From an uncultured Propionibacteriaceae bacterium (GTDB lineage: Bacteria > Actinomycetota > Actinomycetes > Propionibacteriales > Propionibacteriaceae), in contig CALKHV010000119.1 of assembly GCA_937988865.1 (NCBI GenBank), forward strand, positions 1 to 30,299: a DNA stretch of 30,299 bases, given 5' to 3'. Each line of letters opens with the position of its first letter. Within the stretch, counting starts at the first letter, position 1. Shown here piece after piece: positions 12,136 to 22,071 of the stretch. Made by a program: the position numbers and the translations under genes. The notes beneath the pieces are model-generated. The model was not told the origin of the DNA, ran no database searches, and saw only the letters and a program-made list of their open reading frames with translations.

Positions 12136-15100
12136 CTAGGCTTCCTTGACCACCAGCAGGAGGTCGCCGCCCTCGAGTTGCTGCGTCCCCTGGATGGCCA
12201 GACGCTGAACCGTGCCCGAGATGGTGGCAGTGATGGCGGCCTCCATCTTCATGGCCTCGATCGTCGCCACCGTGTCTCCCGCCTCGACCTGTGCACCCTC
12301 GGCGACCGTGACCGTGACGGCGCCCGCGAACGGTGCGGCCACATGTCCGGGGTTCGAGGCATCAGCGCGTTCGGCGGCGATGAGCTCGGCCTTGATGGAG
12401 TTGTCCCGGACGCGCACGGGCCTGAGCGCCCCGTTGAGGAAGCACATCACCGTGCGCTTCGCCTTCTTGTCGGCGTCCGAGATGGCCTCGAGACCGGCGA
12501 TCAGCTTGACGCCGGGGCTGAGCTCGATGACGTGCTCCTCACCCGGACGCATGCCGAAGAGGTACGGGATCGTCGGGACGACCGACAGGTCGCCGTAGAT
12601 CTCACGGGCCTCCTCGAACTCCTTGGTCGGGCCGGGGAACAGGAGGCGGTTGAGCGTCTCCTGGCGTGTGCGGCCGGGCGGGGAGATGGCAGCGAGGTCG
12701 TCCGGGGCGACCTCGGTGACGCGGATCGGCTGCTTGCGTCCGGCGAGCACCTTGGTGCGGAACGGTTCGGGCCACCCACCCTCGGGGACGCCCAACTCGC
12801 CGTTCATGAACCCGATCACCGAGTCGGGGATGTCGAACTTCTGGGGATCGTTGCGGAAGTCGTCGGGATTCGCGCCCACCGCGACCAGGTGCAGCGCCAG
12901 GTCACCGACGACCTTGGAACTCGGGGTCACCTTGGTGGGACGTCCGAGGATCTTGTCCGCTGCCGCGTACATCGCCTCGATCTGCTCGAACTTGTCGCCC
13001 AGCCCCAGCGCGATCGCCTGCTGGCGCAGGTTCGACAGCTGGCCACCGGGGATCTCGTGGTCGTACACGCGACCGGTCGGGCTCGGGAGACCGGACTCGA
13101 AGGGGTGGTACACCTTCCGCACGGCCTCCCAGTAGGGCTCAAGGTCGGCCACGGCCCGGGAGTTCAGCTTCGTGGCCTTGTCGGTGTTCTCCAGTGCCAT
13201 CACCAGCGCGGACGCCGGGGGCTGCGACGTGGTCGCGGCCATCGGCGCGCTCGCCACGTCGACCACGTCGACCCCCGCCTCGATCGCGGTGAGCAGCGTC
13301 GCGAGCTGGCCGCCGGCGGTGTCGTGGGTGTGCAGGTGCACGGGGAGGTCGAAGTTCTCACGCAGGGCCGTGACCAGCTTGCGTGCGGCCGGGGGACGCA
13401 GCAGCCCGGCCATGTCCTTGATGGCGATGATGTGGGCGCCGGCGTCCACGATCTTTTCGGCGAGACGCAGGTAGTAGTCGAGCGTGTAGATGTCCTCCTT
13501 CGGCGAGTTGAGGTCGCCGGTGTAGCAGAGGGCGACCTCGGCGACGCTGGCGTTCGTCTCCAGCACCGCCTCGATGGCCGGACGCATCTGCTCCACGTCG
13601 TTCAACGCATCGAAGATGCGGAAGATGTCCACGCCGACGAGGGATGCCTCCTCGACGAATGCCCGCGTGACCGCGGTGGGGTAGGGGGTGTAGCCGACGG
13701 TGTTGCGTCCACGCAGGAGCATCTGGAGGTTCTGGTTCGGCATGGCCTCACGCAGGGACGCCAGCCGCTCCCACGGGTCCTCACCGAGGAAGCGCAGGCT
13801 CACGTCGTAGGTCGCGCCGCCCCAGCACTCGACGCTGAAGAGTTCGGGCGTCATGCGGGCGATGTACGGGGCGACGGTGAGCAGGTCACGACTGCGGACG
13901 CGGGTGGCGAGCAGCGACTGGTGGGCGTCCCGGAACGTCGTGTCGGTGACCTCGATCTGGTCGGACGCACGGAGTTGCCGCGAGAACTCGGCCGGACCGA
14001 GGGCGATCAGGCGCTGGCGTGCGCCGTCGACGAGAGGGCTCGTGAGGTCGACGCCGGACGGCAGCTTCACCGACGGCTCGAGCTTGGTGAGGGGCTCACC
14101 GTTGGGCTTGTTGACTGTCACGTCGGCGAGCCAGCGCAGGATCTTGGTGCCGCGGTCGGCCGGCGTCCGCGACGACAACAGGTGCGGACGCTCGGTGATG
14201 AACGCCGTCGACAGGTCGCCGGTCAGGAAGTCGGGATCTTCGAGCACCGCCCTGAGGAAGGGGATGTTGGTCGACACCCCACGGATCCGGAACTCGGCGA
14301 GGGCACGCTGGGCGCGGCGCGTGGCCATCGTGAGGTCGCGTCCGCGGGCGGTGAGCTTCACCAGCATCGAGTCGAAGTGCGCACTGATCTCGACGCCCGT
14401 GGCGACCGTGCCGCCGTCAAGGCGAATCCCAGCACCGGACGCGGACCGGTAGGCCGTGATGATGCCCGTGTCGGGACGGAAGCCGTTCGTCGGGTCCTCG
14501 GTGGTGATGCGGCACTGCAGCGCGGCGCCACGGATCTTCACCGTGTCCTGCGAGAGGCCCAGCTCTGCGAGCGTCTGCCCCTCAGAGATCAGCATCTGCG
14601 ACTGCACGAGGTCGACGTCAGTGATCTCCTCGGTCACCGTGTGCTCGACCTGGATGCGCGGGTTCATCTCGATGAACACGTGCTGGCCCGCGCGGGGGCC
14701 CTCGGTCTCGACGAGGAACTCCACCGTTCCGGCGCACGAGTAGTTGATCGCCCGGGCGAACTTCACGGCGTCCGAGGTGAGGGCCTGTCGCAACTCGTCG
14801 GAGATGTTGGGTGCGGGGGCGAGCTCGATCACCTTCTGGTGACGGCGCTGGATCGAGCAGTCGCGCTCGAACAGGTGCATGACGTTGCCGTGCTGGTCGG
14901 CGAGGATCTGCACCTCGATGTGCCGCGGACGTCCGACGGCCTGCTCGATGAACACCGTGGGATCACCGAAGGCTCCGTCCGCCTCGCGCATGGCCGCGCC
15001 GAGGGATTCGCAGAGGTCCTCGGGGGCGTCGACCCGGCGCATGCCGCGTCCGCCACCGCCGGCCACGGCCTTCACGAAGACCGGGAAACCGACCAGCTCG

Positions 15101-15543
15101 GCCTGTTCGACCAGCCACTCGACGTCGGTGGACGGCAGGCACGAGGCGAGCGTCGGGAGGCCCGCGTCTCGGGCGGCCTGGATCGCGCGCACCTTGTTGC
15201 CGGCGAGTTCGAGCGTCGACGACGAGGGGCCGATGAACGTGATCCCCGCGTCCGCACAGGCTGCGGCGAAATCGGGATTCTCGCTCAGGAAGCCGTAACC
15301 GGGGTAGATGGCGTCGGCGCCACACGCCTTGGCGGTCGCGACGATGGAGTCGATGTCGAGATAGGCCCGCACAGGGTGCCCCACCTCACCGATCTGGTAA
15401 CTCTCGTCCGCCTTGATGCGATGCTCGGCGTTGCGATCCTCGTACGCGTAGACCGCGACGGTCTTGCGTCCGAGTTCGTAGGCGGCGCGGAAGGCGCGCA
15501 CGGCAATTTCGCCACGGTTGGCGACCAGGACCTTGGAGAACAT
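12136..15543 (-). CDS. pyc: pyruvate carboxylase
   Basis: A full-length 1135-residue pyruvate carboxylase. It uses ATP, bicarbonate and enzyme-bound biotin to make oxaloacetate from pyruvate, feeding the TCA cycle and gluconeogenesis. The biotin carboxylase domain opens FSKVLVANRGEIAVR and carries the ATP-grasp loop VAGGGGRGMR and the EMNPRIQVEHTVTE block. The carboxyltransferase TIM barrel starts near residue 535 with DTTFRDAHQSLLATR and includes the metal-binding HLHTHDTAGG near 739. The C-terminal biotinyl domain has EAMKMEA with the biotinylated Lys at 1099. Length and order match the single-chain alpha4 enzyme, so it is presumably active. The ATG at 15543 is preceded by a TAGGTT -10 box at 6 nt. 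Confidence 0.97.
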   Translation of the reverse strand: MFSKVLVANRGEIAVRAFRAAYELGRKTVAVYAYEDRNAEHRIKADESYQIGEVGHPVRAYLDIDSIVATAKACGADAIYPGYGFLSENPDFAAACADAGITFIGPSSSTLELAGNKVRAIQAARDAGLPTLASCLPSTDVEWLVEQAELVGFPVFVKAVAGGGGRGMRRVDAPEDLCESLGAAMREADGAFGDPTVFIEQAVGRPRHIEVQILADQHGNVMHLFERDCSIQRRHQKVIELAPAPNISDELRQALTSDAVKFARAINYSCAGTVEFLVETEGPRAGQHVFIEMNPRIQVEHTVTEEITDVDLVQSQMLISEGQTLAELGLSQDTVKIRGAALQCRITTEDPTNGFRPDTGIITAYRSASGAGIRLDGGTVATGVEISAHFDSMLVKLTARGRDLTMATRRAQRALAEFRIRGVSTNIPFLRAVLEDPDFLTGDLSTAFITERPHLLSSRTPADRGTKILRWLADVTVNKPNGEPLTKLEPSVKLPSGVDLTSPLVDGARQRLIALGPAEFSRQLRASDQIEVTDTTFRDAHQSLLATRVRSRDLLTVAPYIARMTPELFSVECWGGATYDVSLRFLGEDPWERLASLREAMPNQNLQMLLRGRNTVGYTPYPTAVTRAFVEEASLVGVDIFRIFDALNDVEQMRPAIEAVLETNASVAEVALCYTGDLNSPKEDIYTLDYYLRLAEKIVDAGAHIIAIKDMAGLLRPPAARKLVTALRENFDLPVHLHTHDTAGGQLATLLTAIEAGVDVVDVASAPMAATTSQPPASALVMALENTDKATKLNSRAVADLEPYWEAVRKVYHPFESGLPSPTGRVYDHEIPGGQLSNLRQQAIALGLGDKFEQIEAMYAAADKILGRPTKVTPSSKVVGDLALHLVAVGANPDDFRNDPQKFDIPDSVIGFMNGELGVPEGGWPEPFRTKVLAGRKQPIRVTEVAPDDLAAISPPGRTRQETLNRLLFPGPTKEFEEAREIYGDLSVVPTIPYLFGMRPGEEHVIELSPGVKLIAGLEAISDADKKAKRTVMCFLNGALRPVRVRDNSIKAELIAAERADASNPGHVAAPFAGAVTVTVAEGAQVEAGDTVATIEAMKMEAAITATISGTVQRLAIQGTQQLEGGDLLLVVKEA

Positions 15544-15549
15544 GTCGCC

Positions 15550-15555
15550 AACCTA
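15550..15555 (-). promoter_or_regulatory. -10 box TAGGTT of pyc (leaderless)
   Basis: On the minus strand TAGGTT ends 6 nt before the pyc ATG. The gap 15544-15723 holds no gene. Confidence 0.45.
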
Positions 15556-15673
15556 CCGGCAGCGGGGGTCGCGCCAGCGGTGTCGCTCCATGCGGACATG
15601 ATCGACGCCGTCCTCACCGAAGTGCTCCCCCACCGAGCCGAAGCCGACCCGGCGCGTTGCGGCAGGGACGCAA

Positions 15674-15705
15674 CAGGGGCCGGACGCGCTCGCGTCCAGC
15701 CCCTG
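15674..15705 (-). terminator. strong hairpin after the NCS2 permease gene
   Basis: CAGGGGC (15674-15680) pairs with GCCCCTG (15699-15705), and inside it GGACGC (15682-15687) pairs with GCGTCC (15692-15697) around GCTC. One C/A mismatch separates the two stems. It lies about 20 nt past the stop of the minus-strand permease gene. The inner stem is an inverted pair of the hexamer that is over-represented across the window. Confidence 0.6.
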
Positions 15706-15723
15706 TGCTCCAGACCGGGTGGA

Positions 15724-17274
<1,551 letters not shown>

Positions 17275-17281
17275 GCGCAAT

Positions 17282-17287
17282 ATCGTA
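17282..17287 (-). promoter_or_regulatory. -10 box TACGAT of the NCS2 permease gene
   Basis: Ends 7 nt before the ATG at 17274 on the minus strand. No Shine-Dalgarno is present, as expected for a leaderless mRNA. Confidence 0.45.
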
Positions 17288-17306
17288 GAGGTGCCGTTTC
17301 CGGGCC

Positions 17307-17312
17307 TAGACT
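17307..17312 (+). promoter_or_regulatory. -10 box TAGACT of the DUF2530 gene
   Basis: Ends 7 nt before the ATG at 17320. With 17282-17287 it makes a divergent leaderless pair in a 45-bp gap. Confidence 0.45.
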
Positions 17313-17319
17313 CGCGTCC

Positions 17320-17574
17320 ATGGCCGAAGACCGGACGCACGCACACCACCATCTGCTCGTCCAGGCGCCCATTCGTCCACTCGACGAGGACGGGGTCTCA
17401 TCGATGGTGATCGGCACTGTGTTCTTCGCCCTGGCCACCGTGGGGTGCCTCATCTTCGCGGACGCGCTGGCACGCAACGACAACTCCTGGTGGCTGTGGG
17501 TGTCGCTGGCCGGGACGGGGTTCGGCGTCCTCGGGCTGGTCTACTGCCTCAGGCGGAGGGCAAGGCGCCCCTGA
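17320..17574 (+). CDS. DUF2530 small membrane protein
   Basis: Encodes 84 residues with two membrane helices (about 28-48 and 55-77) joined by the short loop ALARNDNSWWLWV, and a basic end CLRRRARRP. This is the layout of DUF2530, an actinobacterial family of unknown function. The N-terminus PIRPLDEDGV is also typical. It sits between the NCS2 permease and DUF3027 genes, an association I have seen described for actinobacteria, but its role is not known. The ATG at 17320 is set by the -10 box at 7 nt. The same frame stays open far upstream, antisense to pyc and the permease gene, but that extension is not coding. Confidence 0.8.
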   Translation: MAEDRTHAHHHLLVQAPIRPLDEDGVSSMVIGTVFFALATVGCLIFADALARNDNSWWLWVSLAGTGFGVLGLVYCLRRRARRP

Positions 17575-17575
17575 G

Positions 17576-17609
17576 CCCAGGACAAGTGGACGCCCAGGAC
17601 AGGCGGACG
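17576..17609. repeat. 17-bp tandem duplication
   Basis: CCCAGGACAAGTGGACG (17576-17592) is followed directly by CCCAGGACAGGCGGACG (17593-17609), identical at 15 of 17 positions. It fills the gap between the convergent DUF2530 and DUF3027 genes. Confidence 0.75.
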
Positions 17610-17610
17610 C

Positions 17611-18381
17611 TCAGTCGAAGAGGTTCTGCTCGTCGATCGTGATGGTGTCGAACACGGGGTCCCCCAACTCGATGCCGCGTTCCTCTGCCACCACATCGGA
17701 ATGCCCGCCGCAGCCGTGGTCGACACTCACGACCTGGGCATCGAAGGGCGAGAACTCGTTGGTGCAGGCACCGAACATGGTCCCGAGGCCGCCCGCGAGT
17801 CGCACGAAGTAGCCGCAGGTCAGGCACGCTCCCGGAGCCAGCCGGGACGCGGGGTTCTCGGGGCCCGGGTCGCCCGTCAGCCAACGTTCGGCGGCATCTC
17901 CGCGTCCGGTCGATGAGAGGACGCGCGTGCGTCCGAGGCCGAGTTCCGCGACAAGGACCCGGGTCATCGACAGCTCCGCCGGATCGGCGTCGGTGGCGTC
18001 CTCGCCGCCCGTGTAGCCGGGCTCGAGCCGCGGGTCGTTGTCGGGCGTGGGCAGCAGGGTGCCCGGCGAGACGTCCCCGGCCTGGATGCGATCGCTCCAC
18101 GGCACCCACTCGGGCGCCAGCAGGGCCCCGTCGCCGGGCAGGAGCACCACCTCGTTGACAGTCGGCACCTTGGCCCGCAGCGCACGGACGAGCGTCACGG
18201 CCCAGTGCCAGTCGGAGTACGACTGGTGGTCACAGGCGAACAGGTGGGTGACGACGCGCTCACCCTCGGGAGTGACGCCGAGGTGCTCCCCGACGCCGAA
18301 GTCGCCGGCGGCCTCGACGGCCGCAGCCCTCGCCAACTCGACGGACGCGGCGGTGACCGCGTCCGGCTTGACGACCGCCAT
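17611..18381 (-). CDS. DUF3027 family protein
   Basis: A 256-residue actinobacterial DUF3027 protein of unknown function. Family features are the N-terminal HQSYSDWHWAVTLVRA, then LLPGDGALLAPEWVPWSDR, AGDVSPGTLLPT and the LGRTRVLSSTGRGDAAERW block. The C-terminal half carries CLTCGYF, then GACTNEFSPFDAQVVSVDHGCGGHSDV. The regularly placed Cys and His residues suggest a metal site, which is inference. Its ATG at 18381 shares one base with the stop of the cold-shock gene (TGATG), so the two are translationally coupled and very probably act together. It converges on DUF2530. Confidence 0.85.
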   Translation of the reverse strand: MAVVKPDAVTAASVELARAAAVEAAGDFGVGEHLGVTPEGERVVTHLFACDHQSYSDWHWAVTLVRALRAKVPTVNEVVLLPGDGALLAPEWVPWSDRIQAGDVSPGTLLPTPDNDPRLEPGYTGGEDATDADPAELSMTRVLVAELGLGRTRVLSSTGRGDAAERWLTGDPGPENPASRLAPGACLTCGYFVRLAGGLGTMFGACTNEFSPFDAQVVSVDHGCGGHSDVVAEERGIELGDPVFDTITIDEQNLFD

Positions 18382-18764
18382 CAGAGCTCGAGTTCGTCGG
18401 CGACCGAGCGCAGCACCGCGGCGATCTTCGTGCCGTGGCGCGCGTCGGGGTGGCGACCGTGGCGATAGCCGTTCTCGATGTCGTCGAGGAGCTTGATGAG
18501 GTCCTCGATGATGATCGTCATCTGTTCGGGCTTCTTGCGGGACGCCTTCGACAGCGACGGCGGCGTCTCGAGGACCCTCACCGACAATGCCTGCTCGCCG
18601 CGGCGTCCCTCGATGATGCCGAACTCGACCTTCTGGCCGGGCTTCAGGGCCGTGACACCCTCCGGGAGGACGTTGGCGCGCACGTAGACATCGCCGCCCT
18701 CGTCCTTGGTGAGGAATCCGAAACCCTTCTCAGCGTCATAGAAACGCACCTTGCCGATGGGCAC
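18381..18764 (-). CDS. cold-shock-domain protein with C-terminal extension
   Basis: A 127-residue protein. Residues 1-64 form a cold-shock OB fold with RNP1-like KGFGFL and RNP2-like DVYVRANVL, and it should bind single-stranded RNA or DNA. It is about twice the length of CspA: the added part is a linker, then a helical segment with MTIIIEDLIKLLDDIENGYRHGRHPDARHGTKIAAVLRSVADELEL. This longer form is an actinobacterial type commonly found with DUF3027. The start is a GTG at 18764 with AGGGCGAG upstream. A possible -10 box GATACT lies at 18815-18820, leaving a leader of about 45 nt that contains an inverted GGACGC/GCGTCC pair. Confidence 0.9.
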   Translation of the reverse strand: MPIGKVRFYDAEKGFGFLTKDEGGDVYVRANVLPEGVTALKPGQKVEFGIIEGRRGEQALSVRVLETPPSLSKASRKKPEQMTIIIEDLIKLLDDIENGYRHGRHPDARHGTKIAAVLRSVADELEL

Positions 18765-18892
18765 CTCGCCCTGCCTTTCGCTCAGCGTGGACGCTGGCGT
18801 CCCCGTGGCCCCAGAGTATCCGGGGCCCCGTCATTCCACCACCCGAAATCGACCCGGCCGACGACTCAGGTCGACCGGAGACTGTGTGAGAA

Positions 18893-18926
18893 TTGAGGGG
18901 TCCCACCATTCGTGGTTCCTCCTCAA
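18893..18926 (+). promoter_or_regulatory. possible leader hairpin upstream of the MFS gene
   Basis: TTGAGG (18893-18898) pairs with CCTCAA (18921-18926), and CCAC (18903-18906) pairs with GTGG (18912-18915) inside it. The hairpin ends 14 nt before the MFS start. A TGTGAGAAT extended -10-like sequence lies just upstream. It could affect translation of the transporter. Confidence 0.3.
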
Positions 18927-18940
18927 CGCCGAAAGCCACA

Positions 18941-20293
18941 ATGTCGAACCCTGCCATCGCCCCCTCACCGCCACCGATGGCCGGCGATGCCGGCCGCGGT
19001 CCGCGCTGGTGGCGTGGGTCGATCCTGGCCCAGCCGGGATACAGCTACTACCTCATCGCCATGCTGTTCGGCGGCACCGGTTTCTGGGTCGCCCGCATCG
19101 CGCAGGACTGGCTGCTGCTGCAGTTGACCCACAACGTGGCCACGGTCGGGATCGCGAGCTCGCTGCAGTTCGCGCCCCTGCTGATCTTCGGTCTGTGGGG
19201 CGGTGCGATCGCCGACCGGTTCAGCGTCCGCAACCTGGTGATGATCGCCCAGTTCACGATCGGGCTGTCGAGCACCGCGCTGGGCCTGCTTGCCCTGACC
19301 GGCCACATCCGTCCGTGGCACGTCTTCGTGAGCGCAGGCATGATCGGCATGGCCCAGGTGCTGGAGCAGCCCTCCCGGGCGTCCCTGATCTCGCAACTCG
19401 CCGGCGTCCGACTCGGTCAGGCCCTGAGCCTCAACTCGATCGCCTTCCAGGCGACCGCATTCTGGGGCCCGGCGTTGGCGACCCTCATCATCGCGAGCGT
19501 GGGCACTGGCTACGCCTTCCTCACCAACGCAGTCGGCGGCTTCATGACCGTCCTGCTGTACACGCGGATCACGACCATCCGGAAGCCCTCGCGTGTCCAG
19601 TCCGCCGGCACGATCCGGGCGGGTCTCGTGGCCATCAAGGAGACCAGCCAGATCGCCTGGACGATCGTGCTCATCGGCGTCCTGTCGGTCAACCTGTTCA
19701 ACATGCCGCTGATCTACGCCGACATGGCCAACAAGGTGTTCTCGACCGGCGTCGGCGGCTACTCCTGGTACAACACCATCGCGGCCCTCGGGGCCATCGG
19801 GGGATCGCTCATCGCGGGTTGGCGGCGCGACCCCATCCGCGTCCGATTCCTGGGCATCAATCTCTTCATCATGGGCAGCCTGGCGATCATCATGTCGTTC
19901 TCGCCCAGCTCGCTGGTGTTCAGCGGCTTCGCCTTCGTGATGGCGGTGCTGTTCATGATGCAGATGCTCTTCTCGAGCGGCCTCGTGCAGCTGACCGCCG
20001 ACCCCAGCGCACGCGGACGCATCATGAGCGTCTACTCGATGGTCTTCCTGGGGGGGCAGGCGCTGTCGGCCCCCATCCTCGGACGCGTGATCGACGCGAT
20101 CGGGTCGCGCGCCACGCTCGCCCTCAACGGTGGCATCGTGATGGTCGGGGCGGTCACCGTGTCCCTGCTGATCGGTCGCAGTACCAACCAGCAGTTGCGC
20201 TGGATCGACGGACGGCTGCGCATCATCAAGCGCGACGAGGTGTTCGCCCAGGCGGCGTCCGCGACTCAGGCGTATTCCGCGACTCAGGCGTAG
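18941..20293 (+). CDS. MFS transporter, EntS-like exporter type
   Basis: A 450-residue transporter with about 12 membrane segments. The loop between helices 2 and 3 reads GGAIADRFSVRNLV, the MFS motif A. The following segment QVLEQPSRASLISQLAGVRLGQALSLNSIAFQATAFWGPALATL is typical of the MFS_3/enterobactin-exporter-like group, so it more likely exports than imports. The substrate is unknown, and no biosynthetic cluster is near. The ATG at 18941 has only a weak GAAAG upstream; an in-frame TTG at 18893 would add 16 residues but falls within a leader hairpin. The C-terminus repeats SATQAYSATQA because of an 18-bp duplication. The last 10 bp overlap the end of nagB. Confidence 0.88.
   Translation: MSNPAIAPSPPPMAGDAGRGPRWWRGSILAQPGYSYYLIAMLFGGTGFWVARIAQDWLLLQLTHNVATVGIASSLQFAPLLIFGLWGGAIADRFSVRNLVMIAQFTIGLSSTALGLLALTGHIRPWHVFVSAGMIGMAQVLEQPSRASLISQLAGVRLGQALSLNSIAFQATAFWGPALATLIIASVGTGYAFLTNAVGGFMTVLLYTRITTIRKPSRVQSAGTIRAGLVAIKETSQIAWTIVLIGVLSVNLFNMPLIYADMANKVFSTGVGGYSWYNTIAALGAIGGSLIAGWRRDPIRVRFLGINLFIMGSLAIIMSFSPSSLVFSGFAFVMAVLFMMQMLFSSGLVQLTADPSARGRIMSVYSMVFLGGQALSAPILGRVIDAIGSRATLALNGGIVMVGAVTVSLLIGRSTNQQLRWIDGRLRIIKRDEVFAQAASATQAYSATQA
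20258..20293 (+). repeat. 18-bp tandem duplication at the 3' end of the MFS gene
   Basis: TCCGCGACTCAGGCGTAT (20258-20275) is repeated at 20276-20293 with one change (final T to G), which creates the TAG stop. The second copy also contains the nagB stop codon on the other strand. Confidence 0.85.
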
Positions 20294-21066
20294 GGCGCGC
20301 CCGGCTTGTTCGCGTAGACGAACCGGTAGTAGTCAGCCAGTTGAAGTCGGGACGCTGCTGCCTCGTCGAGGATGAGCGTCGCGTGCCGGTGGAATTGCAG
20401 GACCGACGCCGGACACATCGCCGAGACGGGTCCCTCAACCGCGCGGGCGATCGCGTCCGCCTTCTGTTCGCCCAGCGCGACGAGCACGACGTGCCTCGCG
20501 TCCATGATGGTGCCAAGGCCCTGGGTGAGGCAGAGCGTCGGCACCTCCTCGCCGTCGGTGAAGAAGCGCCGGTTGTCGTCGCGGGTGGCCTCGGCGAGGG
20601 TCTTCAGACGGGTGCGGGACGCGAACGACGACGTGGGCTCGTTGAACCCGATGTGGCCGTTGGAGCCGATCCCGAGGATCTGGACGTCCACGCCGCCGGC
20701 GTCGGCGATCGCACTTTCGTAGGCAGCGCAGGCGGCATCGATGTCGTCGGCCATCCCGTCGGGCGTGGTGACGCGCGCCGGGTCGAGGCCGAGGGGTTCG
20801 GTGACGGTGGTCCGGATCGTCCAGGCGTAGCTGCGCGGATCGGACGCGGGCATCCCGACGTACTCGTCGAGTGAGAAGGCGCGGGCGCGGGAGAGGTCGA
20901 GCGTCCCCTCGCCGATGCGGCGGGCGAGATCGGCGTAGAGCGACAGCGGCGAACTGCCGGTCGCGACACCCAGGACGGGCTCGGCGACACGCGACACGAC
21001 CTCGACGACCTTGCCCCCGCCGGCACGTGCCACCTCGTCGGCCGTGGCGCAGATGACGATCTCCAT
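20284..21066 (-). CDS. nagB: glucosamine-6-phosphate deaminase
   Basis: A 260-residue NagB. It converts glucosamine-6-phosphate to fructose-6-phosphate and ammonia, the step after NagA. Visible are the phosphate-binding GVATGSSPLSLY (33-44), FSLDEYVGM with catalytic Asp67, and GIGSNGHIGFNEP (132-144) with the ring-opening His138. The length is close to E. coli NagB, but the usual C-terminal allosteric segment is short. The ATG at 21066 has an excellent Shine-Dalgarno, GAAGGAGGA. nagA is 10.6 kb away, so the two must be coordinated in trans, if at all. Its 3' end overlaps the convergent MFS gene by 10 bp. Confidence 0.95.
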   Translation of the reverse strand: MEIVICATADEVARAGGGKVVEVVSRVAEPVLGVATGSSPLSLYADLARRIGEGTLDLSRARAFSLDEYVGMPASDPRSYAWTIRTTVTEPLGLDPARVTTPDGMADDIDAACAAYESAIADAGGVDVQILGIGSNGHIGFNEPTSSFASRTRLKTLAEATRDDNRRFFTDGEEVPTLCLTQGLGTIMDARHVVLVALGEQKADAIARAVEGPVSAMCPASVLQFHRHATLILDEAAASRLQLADYYRFVYANKPGAPYA

Positions 21067-21173
21067 GACTCCTCCTTCGTTGCCTCCAGCTTCGGGTGCT
21101 CTCGCCACAACCGCGTCAAAATGAGCATCCGGGCTGGTCAGGTGAGCACCGGCAGTGAGCGTGACGCGACAAC

Positions 21174-21179
21174 TACACT
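21174..21179 (+). promoter_or_regulatory. -10 box TACACT of the gene at 21187 (leaderless)
   Basis: Ends 7 nt before the ATG at 21187, choosing this start over an in-frame ATG at 21121. Confidence 0.45.
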
Positions 21180-21186
21180 GGCGATC

Positions 21187-22068
21187 ATGGCGTCATGGAC
21201 CGACGGTGCGGAGTACGCACCCATCGAGCGACCGGACGGCTTTGCCACGCCCCGAACCGACCCACTGTCGGTGGCCGCGCCGGCGGCGAACCCGGCGGAC
21301 GACCAGCCGGCCCAGCGTCCGGTCGAGTACGCCGCCGCTCCGGCGGCCCTCCCCCTCGACCGGCTCGTGCCGGCCATGGCCCAGACCCGCAACCCGGCGG
21401 CACCGTTCCAGACGACGGGTGCGGTCACCGACTCGGCCTGGGGGGCGCTCGGCGTCCCCAACCCCACGGCCGGGTGGACGCCGACCCAGCCCCTGCCCAC
21501 CTCGGGCACCGGGGTGGCGGTGCAGCAGCACCCCCGACCGGCGGCATTCCCCGCCCCCGTCACCCCGCCCTTCCCGGGCATTCCGGGTGCGTCCGCGTAT
21601 CCACTCCCTGTACCGGGCCACCACGCGGGCGCGCCGGCGCAGTATCCCGCCCCCACCGGGGCACCCAGCTTTCCGGCGCCGACCGGCGCGCCGAGCTTCC
21701 CGCCACCCACGGGACTCCCGGGCTTCCCCGCACCCGTCGACAGGCCCACGGCCCCTCCCGCTGAGGGCTTGCTGCGGTCGACCACCCCGATGATGCTCGT
21801 GCTGCTGGCCGGGGCCTTCATCCAGCCGTTGTCACCCGTGCTGTTCGCGGTGGCCTTCGCGCTGGCCCTCGTCACCGATCAGGGACGCAAGGTCAACGTG
21901 TGGATCTTCACGGCGATGAGTGTCGTCATCGGCTTCTTCGGCGTCCTCGGGATGGTCGACGGCACCTCGTGGGACCTGATGGCTACCGCGGCGCTGGGTG
22001 CCTGCTGGTTGACGATGGTCGCCGTGGCGCTCACCGGGCTGGCCGGCCGCGGCACGCGCGGTCGCTGA
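21187..22068 (+). CDS. proline-rich membrane protein of unknown function
   Basis: A 293-residue protein in two parts. The N-terminal 190 residues are Pro/Ala/Thr-rich and disordered, with a repeat of the type PxPTGAPSFP in about three to four copies near residues 155-185. The C-terminal 100 residues contain four closely spaced hydrophobic helices (about 200-275) and end in GRGTRGR. The cytoplasmic Pro-rich tail may bind partner proteins, which is inference. It ends 3 bp before the helicase-associated gene, so the two are almost surely cotranscribed and coupled. No family is recognised. Confidence 0.75.
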   Translation: MASWTDGAEYAPIERPDGFATPRTDPLSVAAPAANPADDQPAQRPVEYAAAPAALPLDRLVPAMAQTRNPAAPFQTTGAVTDSAWGALGVPNPTAGWTPTQPLPTSGTGVAVQQHPRPAAFPAPVTPPFPGIPGASAYPLPVPGHHAGAPAQYPAPTGAPSFPAPTGAPSFPPPTGLPGFPAPVDRPTAPPAEGLLRSTTPMMLVLLAGAFIQPLSPVLFAVAFALALVTDQGRKVNVWIFTAMSVVIGFFGVLGMVDGTSWDLMATAALGACWLTMVAVALTGLAGRGTRGR

Positions 22069-22071
22069 CCG

